A DNA stretch of 48,457 bases, taken from the NCBI GenBank assembly GCA_019239975.1, contig JAFAZE010000149.1, positions 1 to 48,457 on the forward strand, in the 5' to 3' direction. The position numbers and the translations under genes are program-made. Source of the DNA: Streptosporangiaceae bacterium. GTDB taxonomy: Bacteria; Actinomycetota; Actinomycetes; Streptosporangiales; Streptosporangiaceae. The notes below the pieces were generated by a model, which saw nothing but the letters and a program-made list of their open reading frames with translations, searched no databases and had not been told where the DNA came from. This document shows, piece after piece, positions 31,929 to 39,221 of the stretch; positions within the stretch are counted from its first letter, which is position 1, and the number at the start of each line of letters is the position of its first letter.

Positions 31929-32099
31929 ATGCCCCATGATCTTCTCGCCGCGCCGTTTCTCGGCCGCTACCTGCTGCTACGGCCGGGTAGCCCCGAAGGG
32001 GTGCAGCTCCCGCGCGGCTACTTCGACCAGCTCGCCCAGGCCACCGCTGCGGGCGGCTCCTACCTGCCCTGGCTGGCCGGACGTGCGAGACGGCCATGA
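31929..32099 (+). CDS. Mini-protein resembling the N-terminal domain of the radical SAM enzyme
   Basis: 56 residues. 'PFLGRYLLLRPGSPEGVQLP' aligns well with 'PFLGTHLVLRPGQPNAIRIS' at the start of the radical SAM protein encoded 225 bp downstream, including spacing from the start codon. GGAGG lies 6 nt before the ATG. In RiPP enzymes such N-terminal regions often bind the precursor leader, so this could be a stand-alone leader-binding or decoy protein; alternatively it is the cut-off start of a second radical SAM gene. Its stop overlaps the next start (ATGA). Confidence 0.6.
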   Translation: MPHDLLAAPFLGRYLLLRPGSPEGVQLPRGYFDQLAQATAAGGSYLPWLAGRARRP

Positions 32100-32197
32100 T
32101 CCGGCTCTGCGAGTGCGGCTTCGCCAGCGACGACCCGGACTGGCTCGAAGGCCACGCGGACGAGCGTCCCAGGCACCGCGAGCAGGGCCCCTGGTAG
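32096..32197 (+). CDS. 33-residue zinc-finger-like peptide
   Basis: Starts in a 4-bp ATGA overlap with the mini-protein. 'CECGFASDDPDWLEGHADER' followed by P-R-H gives Cys-x-Cys and two His in the arrangement of a small C2H2-like finger, which is common in very short actinobacterial proteins. The overlap and intact finger argue that it is translated. Function unknown. Confidence 0.5.
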   Translation: MIRLCECGFASDDPDWLEGHADERPRHREQGPW

Positions 32198-32322
32198 CTC
32201 CCCCGCGCCTCCCTAGAGGCTTTATCGCATCCGACGCAACATTCCCCTCCACCCCTCGGCCGAAGCCAAGCCCAAAGACCCCGATGCACTCCTAGACGCG
32301 CGGAAACCCGGAAGGCAGAATA

Positions 32323-33432
32323 ATGCATGAACTGATCGTCAGCCCATTTCTCGGCACTCACCTGGTTCTACGTCCGGGGCAGCCAAATGCCATCAGGATC
32401 TCACGGGACAAGTACGCGCAGCTTCAATCAACCGGACCTGACGGACTCTGCCCGAACTGGCTTAGTGATGCTGTGATTAAATCGTGGCGCATTGACGTCA
32501 GCGATCGGCCATTGCGTGACTTCGCCATCTTGAGAGCGCCGTCGTTGCTCGGCTACGGCAGGGCTTCGTACGAGCTGAACATGGGATGCAACTACGATTG
32601 CAAACACTGCTATCTGGGACTTAAAGAGTTTGCCGGTCTCGAATTTGCTGAACGGGGGAAAATCCTTGGTTCGATGCGAGACGCGGGTGTGCTGTGGCTC
32701 CAGCTCACCGGCGGGGAGCCGACGATAGACAGGCTGTTTCCGGATACTTACGCCACGGCCTTTGACCTGGGCATGATGATCGAGGTCCTGACAAACGGGT
32801 CTCGCCTGTCTAATCCCGCGATACTTGACCTGCTTACCTCGTGTCCCCCGCACCGTGTCACGCTGAGCGTGTACGGTGCCACCGAGGCCAGCTACGACGG
32901 TCTCACGCAACGGCGCGGCGCGTACAAGTCATTCATACGGGGACTCAGCGCGGCCCACGAGGCGGGTATCTCCCTGGATCTAAGCATCGTGATCACCAAT
33001 GACAACTGTCATGAAATAGATGCTATGCACGCGCTAGCGGACGGCCTCGGCATCAAGTACCGGGACTACACGAAGATGTCTCCGACAATTTACGGTGGAG
33101 CGGAAACCCTGACATCGCAGTCTCTTCCACATCTCACCGTTTCCAAGCCGTTTACAGGATGCGATGCGGGACACACGTCGTTCCACGTTGACCCGCACGG
33201 CAGGGCCAGCATTTGCAAGGTCGGCCGTGAACCGAACATCGCGCTGGCCGACGAGGGACTTGAGGGACTGCACCGTCTTGGCGGCATCGCGGACCAGCTT
33301 CTCCGACGCCAGGGCGGATGCTCAGGATGCACCCTGAGCGCCCAGTGCGGGACCTGCATGCCGCTTGCGGCAAAATACCGCGAGGCGGACTCTCCTCTGG
33401 ACCGTTATTGCCAGCACAAGGAGAGGAGGTGA
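32323..33432 (+). CDS. Radical SAM/SPASM peptide-maturase-like enzyme
   Basis: 369 residues. N-terminal domain of about 80 residues with 'PFLGTHLVLRPG' (possible leader recognition), then a radical SAM core: the [4Fe-4S] motif Cys89-x3-Cys93-x2-Cys96 in 'NMGCNYDCKHCYLG' and 'LTGGEPTID' at about 128-136. The C-terminus is a SPASM domain with seven cysteines (280, 298, 333, 336, 342, 345, 363) in the expected spacing, able to hold two auxiliary clusters. SPASM enzymes modify ribosomal peptides by C-S, C-C or epimerisation chemistry; a candidate substrate peptide begins 2 nt after the stop. GGAAGG precedes the ATG. Codon use is less GC-biased than neighbours, suggesting recent acquisition. The reaction cannot be read from sequence. 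Confidence 0.9.
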   Translation: MHELIVSPFLGTHLVLRPGQPNAIRISRDKYAQLQSTGPDGLCPNWLSDAVIKSWRIDVSDRPLRDFAILRAPSLLGYGRASYELNMGCNYDCKHCYLGLKEFAGLEFAERGKILGSMRDAGVLWLQLTGGEPTIDRLFPDTYATAFDLGMMIEVLTNGSRLSNPAILDLLTSCPPHRVTLSVYGATEASYDGLTQRRGAYKSFIRGLSAAHEAGISLDLSIVITNDNCHEIDAMHALADGLGIKYRDYTKMSPTIYGGAETLTSQSLPHLTVSKPFTGCDAGHTSFHVDPHGRASICKVGREPNIALADEGLEGLHRLGGIADQLLRRQGGCSGCTLSAQCGTCMPLAAKYREADSPLDRYCQHKERR

Positions 33433-33434
33433 AT

Positions 33435-33575
33435 ATGCCACCGGTAGCAGTGGAAATCATGGGACCGCCGCGCACCGAAACCAGCGACGAGATCGAGTTC
33501 GTTCCCGACGTCGATGCGTTCAGCAGCACTGCTGTAAATCTCGGCTGCGGCGACGACAACCCGTATCAGAAGTAA
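33435..33575 (+). CDS. Candidate RiPP precursor peptide (46 residues)
   Basis: Starts 2 nt after the radical SAM stop with a textbook GGAGGTGAAT ribosome-binding site. The N-terminal 28 residues ('MPPVAVEIMGPPRTETSDEI' then E-F-V-P-D-V-D-A) are acidic and leader-like; the C-terminus 'FSSTAVNLGCGDDNPYQK' has one Cys, paired Asp, Asn, Tyr and several Ser/Thr, plausible core residues for radical chemistry. No double-glycine or other obvious cleavage motif is present and no protease or exporter is encoded beside it. I do not recognise the motif as a named RiPP class. Confidence 0.75.
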   Translation: MPPVAVEIMGPPRTETSDEIEFVPDVDAFSSTAVNLGCGDDNPYQK

Positions 33576-33589
33576 CAACCCCGTATCAG
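33557..33589 (+). repeat. Imperfect duplication of the precursor 3' end
   Basis: CAACCCGTATCAG (33557-33569, coding N-P-Y-Q) recurs as CAACCCCGTATCAG (33576-33589) just after the stop codon, with one extra C. It looks like a duplicated core segment that has lost its frame. Confidence 0.6.
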
Positions 33590-33600
33590 TCCAGAACTGT

Positions 33601-33631
33601 GGGGCGACACGGCACGCCGCCGCGTCGCCCC
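33601..33631 (+). terminator. Hairpin between precursor and kinase genes
   Basis: GGGGCGAC pairs exactly with GTCGCCCC over a 15-nt GC-rich loop, 25 bp after the precursor stop and 27 bp before the next start. It may act as an attenuator that leaves precursor mRNA in excess of the downstream genes, or protect its 3' end. Confidence 0.6.
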
Positions 33632-33657
33632 CGCGGGCCCGGCAGTAGGATCGGACC

Positions 33658-34467
33658 GTGACAACTAAGGCTGACCTGGAAGATTCCAGGGAACTCATCG
33701 AGAAAGAGACTGGCCCGTACCGCGTCGTTAAACACGTATCCGAGGGCCGCAACTCTGAAGTATCCGTCATCGTCAGCACTGACGATGACATCACGTTCAT
33801 CAAAGGCCGCAAGGCTGATCACCCCAGGGCATGGACGCAGGAGCGTGAAAGAGTAATCAACCCTGCGGTGCGCCACGTCTCCCCCTGCCTGAAATGGTCA
33901 GCGCGCAACGACACGTGGGACTTGAACGGATTCGAGTACATACCCGGTAGGCATGCAGACTATTCACCCGGTTCCGCAGACATCCCGAAAGTCGTGAGTA
34001 CGTTGCGGCGGCTTCAGGAAATCCCGTGCCCCGACGCGGAACTCAAGCAAGCCGATCAGCGCTGGGCATCCTATACCGGCAGGCCAGAGCTATTCGCCGG
34101 CACTAGCCTCCTCCATACCGAGTGGACCCCCGGTAATGTCCTGGTCAACGACCGCGCGTACCTGGTGGACTGGGCATGGCCCACACGAGGGGCAGCATGG
34201 ATCGATCCGGCATGCTGGGTCGTATGGCTAATCGAATCAGGCCACAGCCCGCATTCAGCCGAGCGCTGGGCTGCCCAGATTCCCTCCTGGCAGGACGCTC
34301 CCGCAGAATCCCTCAATGAGTTCGCGCGAGTCCAAGCCCGCATGTGGGCCGGCATAGCAGCCGAATCTCCCGAACAGTGGACCCAAACGCTAGCCGCAGC
34401 TTCACTGCTGTGGTCCAGCCACCGCGATATCTTAATCAATATGAAGAGGCGCCTATATGACTGGTGA
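33658..34467 (+). CDS. Aminoglycoside-phosphotransferase/kinase-like protein
   Basis: 269 residues from GTG 33658. The second half has the kinase-like catalytic region 'SLLHTEWTPGNVLVNDRAYL' with 'VDWAWPTRGAAWIDPACWVV'. The catalytic loop is His-Thr-Glu-x3-G-N, with Glu where an Asp is normal; the metal-binding Asp is kept in 'VDWAWP'. The N-terminal lobe is short and its nucleotide-binding lysine may be in 'ITFIKGRKAD'. Such proteins occur on actinomycete elements near HTH genes. Here it follows the precursor peptide and overlaps the next gene by 11 bp, so it may phosphorylate the peptide or provide immunity; that is inference. Confidence 0.72.
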   Translation: MTTKADLEDSRELIEKETGPYRVVKHVSEGRNSEVSVIVSTDDDITFIKGRKADHPRAWTQERERVINPAVRHVSPCLKWSARNDTWDLNGFEYIPGRHADYSPGSADIPKVVSTLRRLQEIPCPDAELKQADQRWASYTGRPELFAGTSLLHTEWTPGNVLVNDRAYLVDWAWPTRGAAWIDPACWVVWLIESGHSPHSAERWAAQIPSWQDAPAESLNEFARVQARMWAGIAAESPEQWTQTLAAASLLWSSHRDILINMKRRLYDW

Positions 34468-34924
34468 AAGAGAAATACAGATCCACCCTTCGCAGCGCCT
34501 TACCACGCCTGGCGGAATACAGGTCGAAGTAGACGACGATATGGTCGCACTCGTGCGTGCCCTGTGGTCGCTTAACCTGAAAACCACGGCCTGCTGTCAA
34601 GATTTCGGAGAAGGGACAGCAGGCCAGCGCGCAGCCATCCCGCATCGTTCCCGCTACGGGGGCGACGCATTCATCGCCTTCTACATGGGCTATGCCTGGC
34701 TCAAGATGCCTGTAGCGGACGCGCAGCTCCTCGCCGACCTGCTGCTCAGCACAGAATTCCACAACGAAGTTACCCAGCGGTGGACACCAGGCTCTTGGCG
34801 GATGCATGTTCCAATGATATTTGACGAGCACTGCGGAATCGTTCTGGCGGATACCGCGCAGATTCATTTCCCCCGGAAGCAGATACCCAGGCTTACGTCT
34901 GCCCTGGCCAACATCCGGGGATAA
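34457..34924 (+). CDS. Conserved-looking protein of unknown function, last gene of the radical SAM block
   Basis: 155 residues; start overlaps the kinase stop by 11 bp. 'DDDMVALVRALWSLNLKTTA' with 'CCQDFGEGTAGQ' and 'GGDAFIAFYMGYAWLKMPVA' resemble a small domain I have seen in phage and element proteins of actinomycetes, where a 'SCQD/CCQD' motif is followed by an acidic 'F-I-x-F' strand. No catalytic motif can be assigned. Lower G+C like the three preceding genes. Confidence 0.6.
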   Translation: MTGEREIQIHPSQRLTTPGGIQVEVDDDMVALVRALWSLNLKTTACCQDFGEGTAGQRAAIPHRSRYGGDAFIAFYMGYAWLKMPVADAQLLADLLLSTEFHNEVTQRWTPGSWRMHVPMIFDEHCGIVLADTAQIHFPRKQIPRLTSALANIRG

Positions 34925-34994
34925 CGCCCGGTTCACCTAAGCGCCTTTACCTCCGCGCCCGGCCACAGAAGGCCGACAGAAGGCCCGGCTGCCG

Positions 34995-35153
34995 GTGCTG
35001 CTGAACATCGTGGTCACCGACGTCTCGCGGTGGGGGCAGCAGCACCGGGCCGCATATCAGCTCCTGCAAACCGAGGCCGGAGGCGCGTCGGATCGCCTGT
35101 GCCAGTCTGAAGGGCTGGCCGATCTCGGCCTGGTGTGCACGAGCATGCTCTGA
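34995..35153 (+). pseudogene. Possible 3' remnant of an element gene
   Basis: A 52-codon frame reading 'LLNIVVTDVSRWGQQHRAAY' and ending '...GLADLGLVCTSML' has coding-like composition but begins only with a GTG without ribosome-binding site. It may be the tail of a lost gene. No family recognised. Confidence 0.25.
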
Positions 35154-35483
35154 ACGGCGGCTAGCGCCGGGCGGGGGTGCCGCTCACCAGCCGGCCCGTG
35201 CCCGAGCACGGGGCGGATCGGGTATCTCTGCCTTGGGTAGGCGCGGCACCCCCGCGACGAGGCCCGCGCAGCCACACCGGGGCAAGGGGCTGACTGCGCG
35301 GGAGCTTGCGAGGCGCGTATCGTGCGCCCTCGGATGGGACCGGGGCCGGTAGGGGTACAGCAGGTCGGTCCCAGGCCGGCAGGAAGTGCATTGAAAGTGC
35401 ATGACCGGCGTGCCGACCTTGACCGGACAGGGATCTGACACCGCGCAGCCGGCGGTCTCGCCCTGGCAGGTATATTTCGCCGT
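35154..35483. other. Gap between the radical SAM block and the HTH operon
   Basis: No supported gene. It receives the 3' ends of two convergent transcription units (rightward radical SAM block, leftward HTH operon). Between 35400 and 35500 the G+C drops a little. No clear terminator hairpin was found. Confidence 0.4.
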
Positions 35484-36074
35484 CTACCTGCGGGTACCTG
35501 GTTCGGTGAGGGTGTCGGCCGTGTCGCACAGCGCCCAGACCACCTTTCCGCCGCTGTGGTGCCCGAAGTGATCCCATCGCGTGCTGAGGGTCTCCACCAG
35601 CAGCAGGCCCCGGCCGTTCTCGGCCTCGCCGTCAGGGCTGACGCGCACCGGGGGCAGCGGGCACGCATCCCAGACGAGCATCAGGAGCCGTGCCCGGTCG
35701 GCCAGCAGCCACAGCCGCACCGGGTCGGTGCGCGCGTCGGCCTGCGTGATCTGCACCGCGTTCGTCACGAGTTCGGACACCAGCAATTCGGCCGTGCCGG
35801 AGAGGGCCGTGAGCTGCCACTCCCAGAGCAGTTGCCGGGTATGCAGCCGGGCGCAGGGGACCGCGCTGGGCAGCGCGCCCAGTTCCAGGTAGTTCCGCAG
35901 CGGCCACCGGCCGGTCACGTCGTTGCCCTGCGGATCGGCAAGCGACGGAATCCGCGCCGCGCTGGCGGGCTGGCGGGCGGTGCCGTTGACCGGTTCTGTT
36001 CTGTCTGCTGCTGCGGTGTGGCGAGCGTGCCCGTCCGCGCTGGCCTGCCTGGCGGTACCGATGGTGCCGCACAT
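35484..36074 (-). CDS. Histidine-kinase-like ATPase (anti-sigma/RsbW type)
   Basis: 196 residues from ATG 36074. 'LLWEWQLTALSGTAELLVSE' with 'LVTNAVQITQAD' is the N-box of the GHKL fold, 'LVWDACPLPPV' the G1 region (usually D-x-G/S) and 'ENGRGLLLVETLSTRWDHFG' the G2 box. Such stand-alone ATPases are abundant in Streptomyces and relatives; many sit with an XRE regulator in abaA/whiJ-type loci, exactly as here. A short N-terminus rich in Ala/Arg is poorly conserved. It ends the five-gene HTH operon, 20 bp after the previous stop. Confidence 0.85.
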   Translation of the reverse strand: MCGTIGTARQASADGHARHTAAADRTEPVNGTARQPASAARIPSLADPQGNDVTGRWPLRNYLELGALPSAVPCARLHTRQLLWEWQLTALSGTAELLVSELVTNAVQITQADARTDPVRLWLLADRARLLMLVWDACPLPPVRVSPDGEAENGRGLLLVETLSTRWDHFGHHSGGKVVWALCDTADTLTEPGTRR

Positions 36075-36094
36075 GATGATCTCCCCTATCGCAT

Positions 36095-36634
36095 TCAGCC
36101 AGCCCGCCCCCGCCCGGTACTGTCGGCGGATATCACGCGCGCCCAGTTCCCCCCGGACGGGCGCACACTCAGCTGCGCGGTTGTGAGCTGATCCAGCAGC
36201 AGCCAGGGGTGCACGCTCGGATCGCGTGCCATGCGGCGCAGCCACGCCCCGGCCGCGTACGTGTCGCCACGGCCTATCTGACTCATGAACTGCGCGGCCA
36301 GCTCCCGGTGCCGGGCAACAGCAAGGTCATCGCTGAGCGGCGGGAACGCGGCGGCCGGGGCGGGCGGCGCTGGTGCCCATTCGTCAAATCCGGGGCTGAT
36401 GCTCGGCGCGATCTCGGCGGGCGGCACCCGCAACGCGGCAGCCAGCGCGATGATATGGTCCCGCCGCCGCAGCGGCCGCTGCCCGGTCTCCACCATCGAG
36501 ATGAACGACGGCGACAGCCCCGCCAGGTCAGCCAGCGCCGTCGTGGTCAGGCCCCGGCGACGGCGCACCCGGCGCAGCGGGTGAACAGCCCTGGCCTCGG
36601 TCACCGGCTGGCTCAATCCCTCCCGGCTAGCCAT
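36095..36634 (-). CDS. XRE-family HTH regulator
   Basis: 179 residues from ATG 36634. 'PLRRVRRRRGLTTTALADLA' followed by 'GLSPSFISMVETGQRPLRRR' is an HTH_31/Cro-CI-like domain at residues 15-65. The C-terminal 100 residues ('FPPLSDDLAVARHRELAAQF' and 'MARDPSVHPWLLLDQLTTAQ') are helical. Its start overlaps the upstream gene's end by 8 bp. Directly followed by the ATPase gene, it probably forms a regulator-ATPase unit with it. Confidence 0.8.
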   Translation of the reverse strand: MASREGLSQPVTEARAVHPLRRVRRRRGLTTTALADLAGLSPSFISMVETGQRPLRRRDHIIALAAALRVPPAEIAPSISPGFDEWAPAPPAPAAAFPPLSDDLAVARHRELAAQFMSQIGRGDTYAAGAWLRRMARDPSVHPWLLLDQLTTAQLSVRPSGGNWARVISADSTGRGRAG

Positions 36635-37256
36635 GGGCTGTCCGCGAGCGCGGCTGCTGGGCGAAGGGGAGTACCGGGGCATGCCGGTCGTGTTCGGGGT
36701 CCCCGGCCATCCCCTGGAGTACGGAGATGAGCAGCGGCATGGTCGCCTTGTGCCGGGGGATGGTGACGTGCCGGGTGATGCGGTCGGCGGTCGCCATCCA
36801 GATGTGGATCTCCTCGGCCGGCGGCGGGGCATCCGCGCCGGTCGCACGCGCCCGGCCCTGGGCGGCCTCGGCGTACGCTGCCCGGTCGGCGTCCGGCATG
36901 TGCGCCAGGTCGGCGGCGTCCACCAGCAAGTCCCAGGTCGTGCCGTAGACGCGGGCCAGGACGGTCAGGGTCCGCACGGTGGGCCGCACGCCCCCCGATG
37001 GCCAGCGCTCGAAGTCCCAGATCCGGTTGCCCGTCATCGGGGCACGCGGATCGCCGGTCACCTCGTTGAACCGCATCGCCGCCACCCGCTGGGACAGCTC
37101 GCTGGCGTACCGCCACGCACGCCGGGGCCGCATGCCCTGCCGGGCCAGGTCCGCCGCGACCTGCTCGGTCAGGCACTGGCCGGTCACCCCGGCCGCCGAC
37201 AGCTCAGCTCGCAGCCGGTCCCGGTACGGCTTGCTGCCCGGCACGGTCCCGGTCAT
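36627..37256 (-). CDS. Helix-turn-helix regulator of the element operon
   Basis: 209 residues. An N-terminal helical region ('LTEQVAADLARQGMRPRRAW') is followed by 'RIWDFERWPSGGVRPTVRTL' and 'LARVYGTTWDLLVDAADLAH', the end of an XRE-like fold. It is paralogous with the protein at 37711-38643 over this whole stretch. The C-terminus ('EEIHIWMATADRITRHVTIP') is distinct. Start overlaps the upstream stop by 4 bp (ATGA). Confidence 0.72.
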   Translation of the reverse strand: MTGTVPGSKPYRDRLRAELSAAGVTGQCLTEQVAADLARQGMRPRRAWRYASELSQRVAAMRFNEVTGDPRAPMTGNRIWDFERWPSGGVRPTVRTLTVLARVYGTTWDLLVDAADLAHMPDADRAAYAEAAQGRARATGADAPPPAEEIHIWMATADRITRHVTIPRHKATMPLLISVLQGMAGDPEHDRHAPVLPFAQQPRSRTAHG

Positions 37257-37714
37257 GCCCGCCCGCCGTAATTCCTCGGCCGGTCCTGGGAGGTGACCAG
37301 CGACAGCCCGGGTCCTGGCTCCGCTGCGGCTTCCTCGGCCTCCAGGCCGGAGAACTCGATCACGAGCCGGCCGGACACGTACCCGGCTGATACCGATAGC
37401 CCGCAGGCATTGACCGTCGCTATGGGGGAGAGTGCGTCAGTGCCGGGTGCCGTGGCGCCGAACCCGGTGACGGGAATCTCGAAGGTCTTGCAGTAATGCA
37501 GCTTGTACCGTTCGGTGATGCCGCCGTGCCCGCGTTCCCATCGCCGGACGTTGCGGCACATGGTGTCCAGGCTGGGCATGGCGGTGTCCCCGGCGTCCCG
37601 GCCAGCCCGGATCAGGCGGCGGGCCTGCTCCCGCCCGCTCCAGCCCCGGGCCTCGCGCTGCTGGCGCAGCCAGACGCTCAGCGGCATCTCGCCCTCGACG
37701 GCCAGCACCGTCAT
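37253..37714 (-). CDS. HTH regulator with a shared C-terminal tail
   Basis: 153 residues. The N-terminal HTH ('PLSVWLRQQREARGWSGREQ') is followed by 'CRNVRRWERGHGGITERYKL'. The C-terminus 'GLSVSAGYVSGRLVIEFSG' closely matches 'GLSLALPYVPGRLVIEVSG' in the neighbour at 37711-38643, pointing to a shared partner or ligand surface. ATGA overlaps link it to the genes on both sides. Confidence 0.7.
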   Translation of the reverse strand: MTVLAVEGEMPLSVWLRQQREARGWSGREQARRLIRAGRDAGDTAMPSLDTMCRNVRRWERGHGGITERYKLHYCKTFEIPVTGFGATAPGTDALSPIATVNACGLSVSAGYVSGRLVIEFSGLEAEEAAAEPGPGLSLVTSQDRPRNYGGRA

Positions 37715-38643
37715 GCGCCGGTCACCTCCGTCCCCGCCGTCGCGGACGACCTGCTGCCCCGGACCAGAGCAAGCCGCCCGCTGGTGATCCCGCCCTCGGC
37801 GGCATCACCTGTGACCTGCCCGGTTTCCCATGCCGGGCCGGACACCTCGATCACCAGCCGGCCCGGGACATACGGCAGCGCCAGCGACAACCCCCCGGCC
37901 GCCCCAGCCCGCATCTGGCCGCCGCTGTCGGCCGGGGCGGGCGCATTCCCCCGTGGCGCCGGTTCGCCATCACCGGTCACGACCTCGGCTGTTTCCGCCA
38001 GCGCGGCCAGTTCCCCGCCCGCCTCCAGCAGGTCATCCAGCCTCGCCGCCACCCGCCGCGACGGGCGTTTCCGGCCGTGGATCACGTTGCACAGGTAACC
38101 CGCGCTGCACGCGACCCGCCGCGCGGTCTCCGCCGCCGACAGCCCGCGCGCCTCCATCAGCGCGACCAGCTTTTCCCCGAACGGGGTGGCGGCGCGCGGC
38201 CGACGCATCAGCACCAGCCGGTCCTGCTGCGGCAGGCTCTCATGGTCGGCAAGGTCCAGCAGGCACAGCACATCGGTCTCGTAGAGTTCGGCCAGCCTGA
38301 ACAGCACGTACACCGATGGCTTGCGGCTGCTGCGCGGCCAGTGCTCGACCTCCGACAGCCGGCTAGCGATCAAGCTCGCGCGGGCATCAGGGTCCGCATC
38401 CTGACGGGCGGCACGCTCGTTGAACCGGGCCGCCGCCTGTTCCAGGCTCCAGCCCCGCGCCAGCCGGTACGCCTGACGCGGGCGCACCCGGTACCGGCGG
38501 CCGATCTCCGCCGCGATCTCGTCGTAGCTGAACTCCAGGGCGCGCATCCGATCCCGCAGCGCGTCCAGTTCGGCCTTGAACCCCTTGCCCCCGGCCGCCA
38601 CCTGCGCATCCGGCGTGACGGCCGCACCTGCCGGGCCGGTCAT
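37711..38643 (-). CDS. Two-HTH regulator with a shared C-terminal tail
   Basis: 310 residues. An N-terminal region ('FSYDEIAAEIGRRYRVRPRQ' and 'VEHWPRSSRKPSVYVLFRLA') is paralogous to the protein at 36627. A second, canonical XRE helix-turn-helix is at about residues 155-205 ('LMEARGLSAAETARRVACSA' then 'GYLCNVIHGRKRPSRR'). The C-terminal tail 'YVPGRLVIEVSG' is shared with the next gene. Likely a DNA-binding regulator of element genes. Confidence 0.75.
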   Translation of the reverse strand: MTGPAGAAVTPDAQVAAGGKGFKAELDALRDRMRALEFSYDEIAAEIGRRYRVRPRQAYRLARGWSLEQAAARFNERAARQDADPDARASLIASRLSEVEHWPRSSRKPSVYVLFRLAELYETDVLCLLDLADHESLPQQDRLVLMRRPRAATPFGEKLVALMEARGLSAAETARRVACSAGYLCNVIHGRKRPSRRVAARLDDLLEAGGELAALAETAEVVTGDGEPAPRGNAPAPADSGGQMRAGAAGGLSLALPYVPGRLVIEVSGPAWETGQVTGDAAEGGITSGRLALVRGSRSSATAGTEVTGA

Positions 38644-38684
38644 GACCGGCCTCCCGCGACCGCCACCTGGGGGGCCGCCGTCAC

Positions 38685-39158
38685 CTATTCGGCGAGCAGG
38701 TCAGCCAGGCCGCACGGCTGGACGAGGATGACCGGCAGCAGGGCCTCACGCGGCATCTTCACAGCGTCGGCGAAGTGCAGCACCTGCCGGATGTCATAGA
38801 TCCCCTGCCGCCTGCCAGATTCCCAGTACCAGATCACGCTGTGCGAAACCCCGATCAGCTCGGCCAGTTCCCGCCGCGACAGCCGTGCCGCCGACCGGTA
38901 GATCACCAGCGCGGCGGGGAAATCCAGCCGGGCCAGCGCCCGGCGCATCGGCCCGGTCTCCCACACCCACCCGGCCAGATCAGGCCGGCCGTCCGGGTCG
39001 CTCAGTTCCCGGGCCGCGAACAGCGCCCGCTCGCACGAGGCGCACACGGTGCCCGGGTTGTACCCGGACAGCCGGGTCTTGTTACAGGCACCGCAGACCC
39101 GCGTCGCCGGCTTTACCCGAGCCATCCCATCCGTCTGCACGACCGACTGCCCGGTCAT
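38685..39158 (-). CDS. XRE-family HTH regulator with zinc ribbon
   Basis: 157 residues from ATG 39158, preceded by GGGAGA; ATG 39191 lies further upstream in frame. A zinc ribbon 'CGACNKTRLSGYNPGTVCAS' (Cys-x2-Cys, then Cys-x2-Cys) comes first. The HTH is 'LSRRELAELIGVSHSVIWYW' with 'ESGRRQGIYDIRQVLHFADA'. First gene of the leftward HTH operon; 41 bp separate it from the next. Its start is 150 bp from the divergent HTH-TPR gene, with the motif described at 39222 in between, a probable control point for both. Confidence 0.78.
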   Translation of the reverse strand: MTGQSVVQTDGMARVKPATRVCGACNKTRLSGYNPGTVCASCERALFAARELSDPDGRPDLAGWVWETGPMRRALARLDFPAALVIYRSAARLSRRELAELIGVSHSVIWYWESGRRQGIYDIRQVLHFADAVKMPREALLPVILVQPCGLADLLAE

Positions 39159-39221
39159 CTGTGGCGTTCTCCCTGCTTGACGTACCGACATGAATACCGG
39201 CAGTCAACCGCGCCAACGGCA

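Noticed and set aside
32323..33432. Mycofactocin or PQQ maturation enzyme
   Set aside because: The precursor does not end in the mycofactocin V-Y motif or contain the PQQ Glu/Tyr motif and no companion genes of these pathways are present.
33435..33575. Lanthipeptide or FxLD-type precursor
   Set aside because: No LanB/LanC/LanKC or methyltransferase nearby and only one Cys; the adjacent modifying enzyme is radical SAM.
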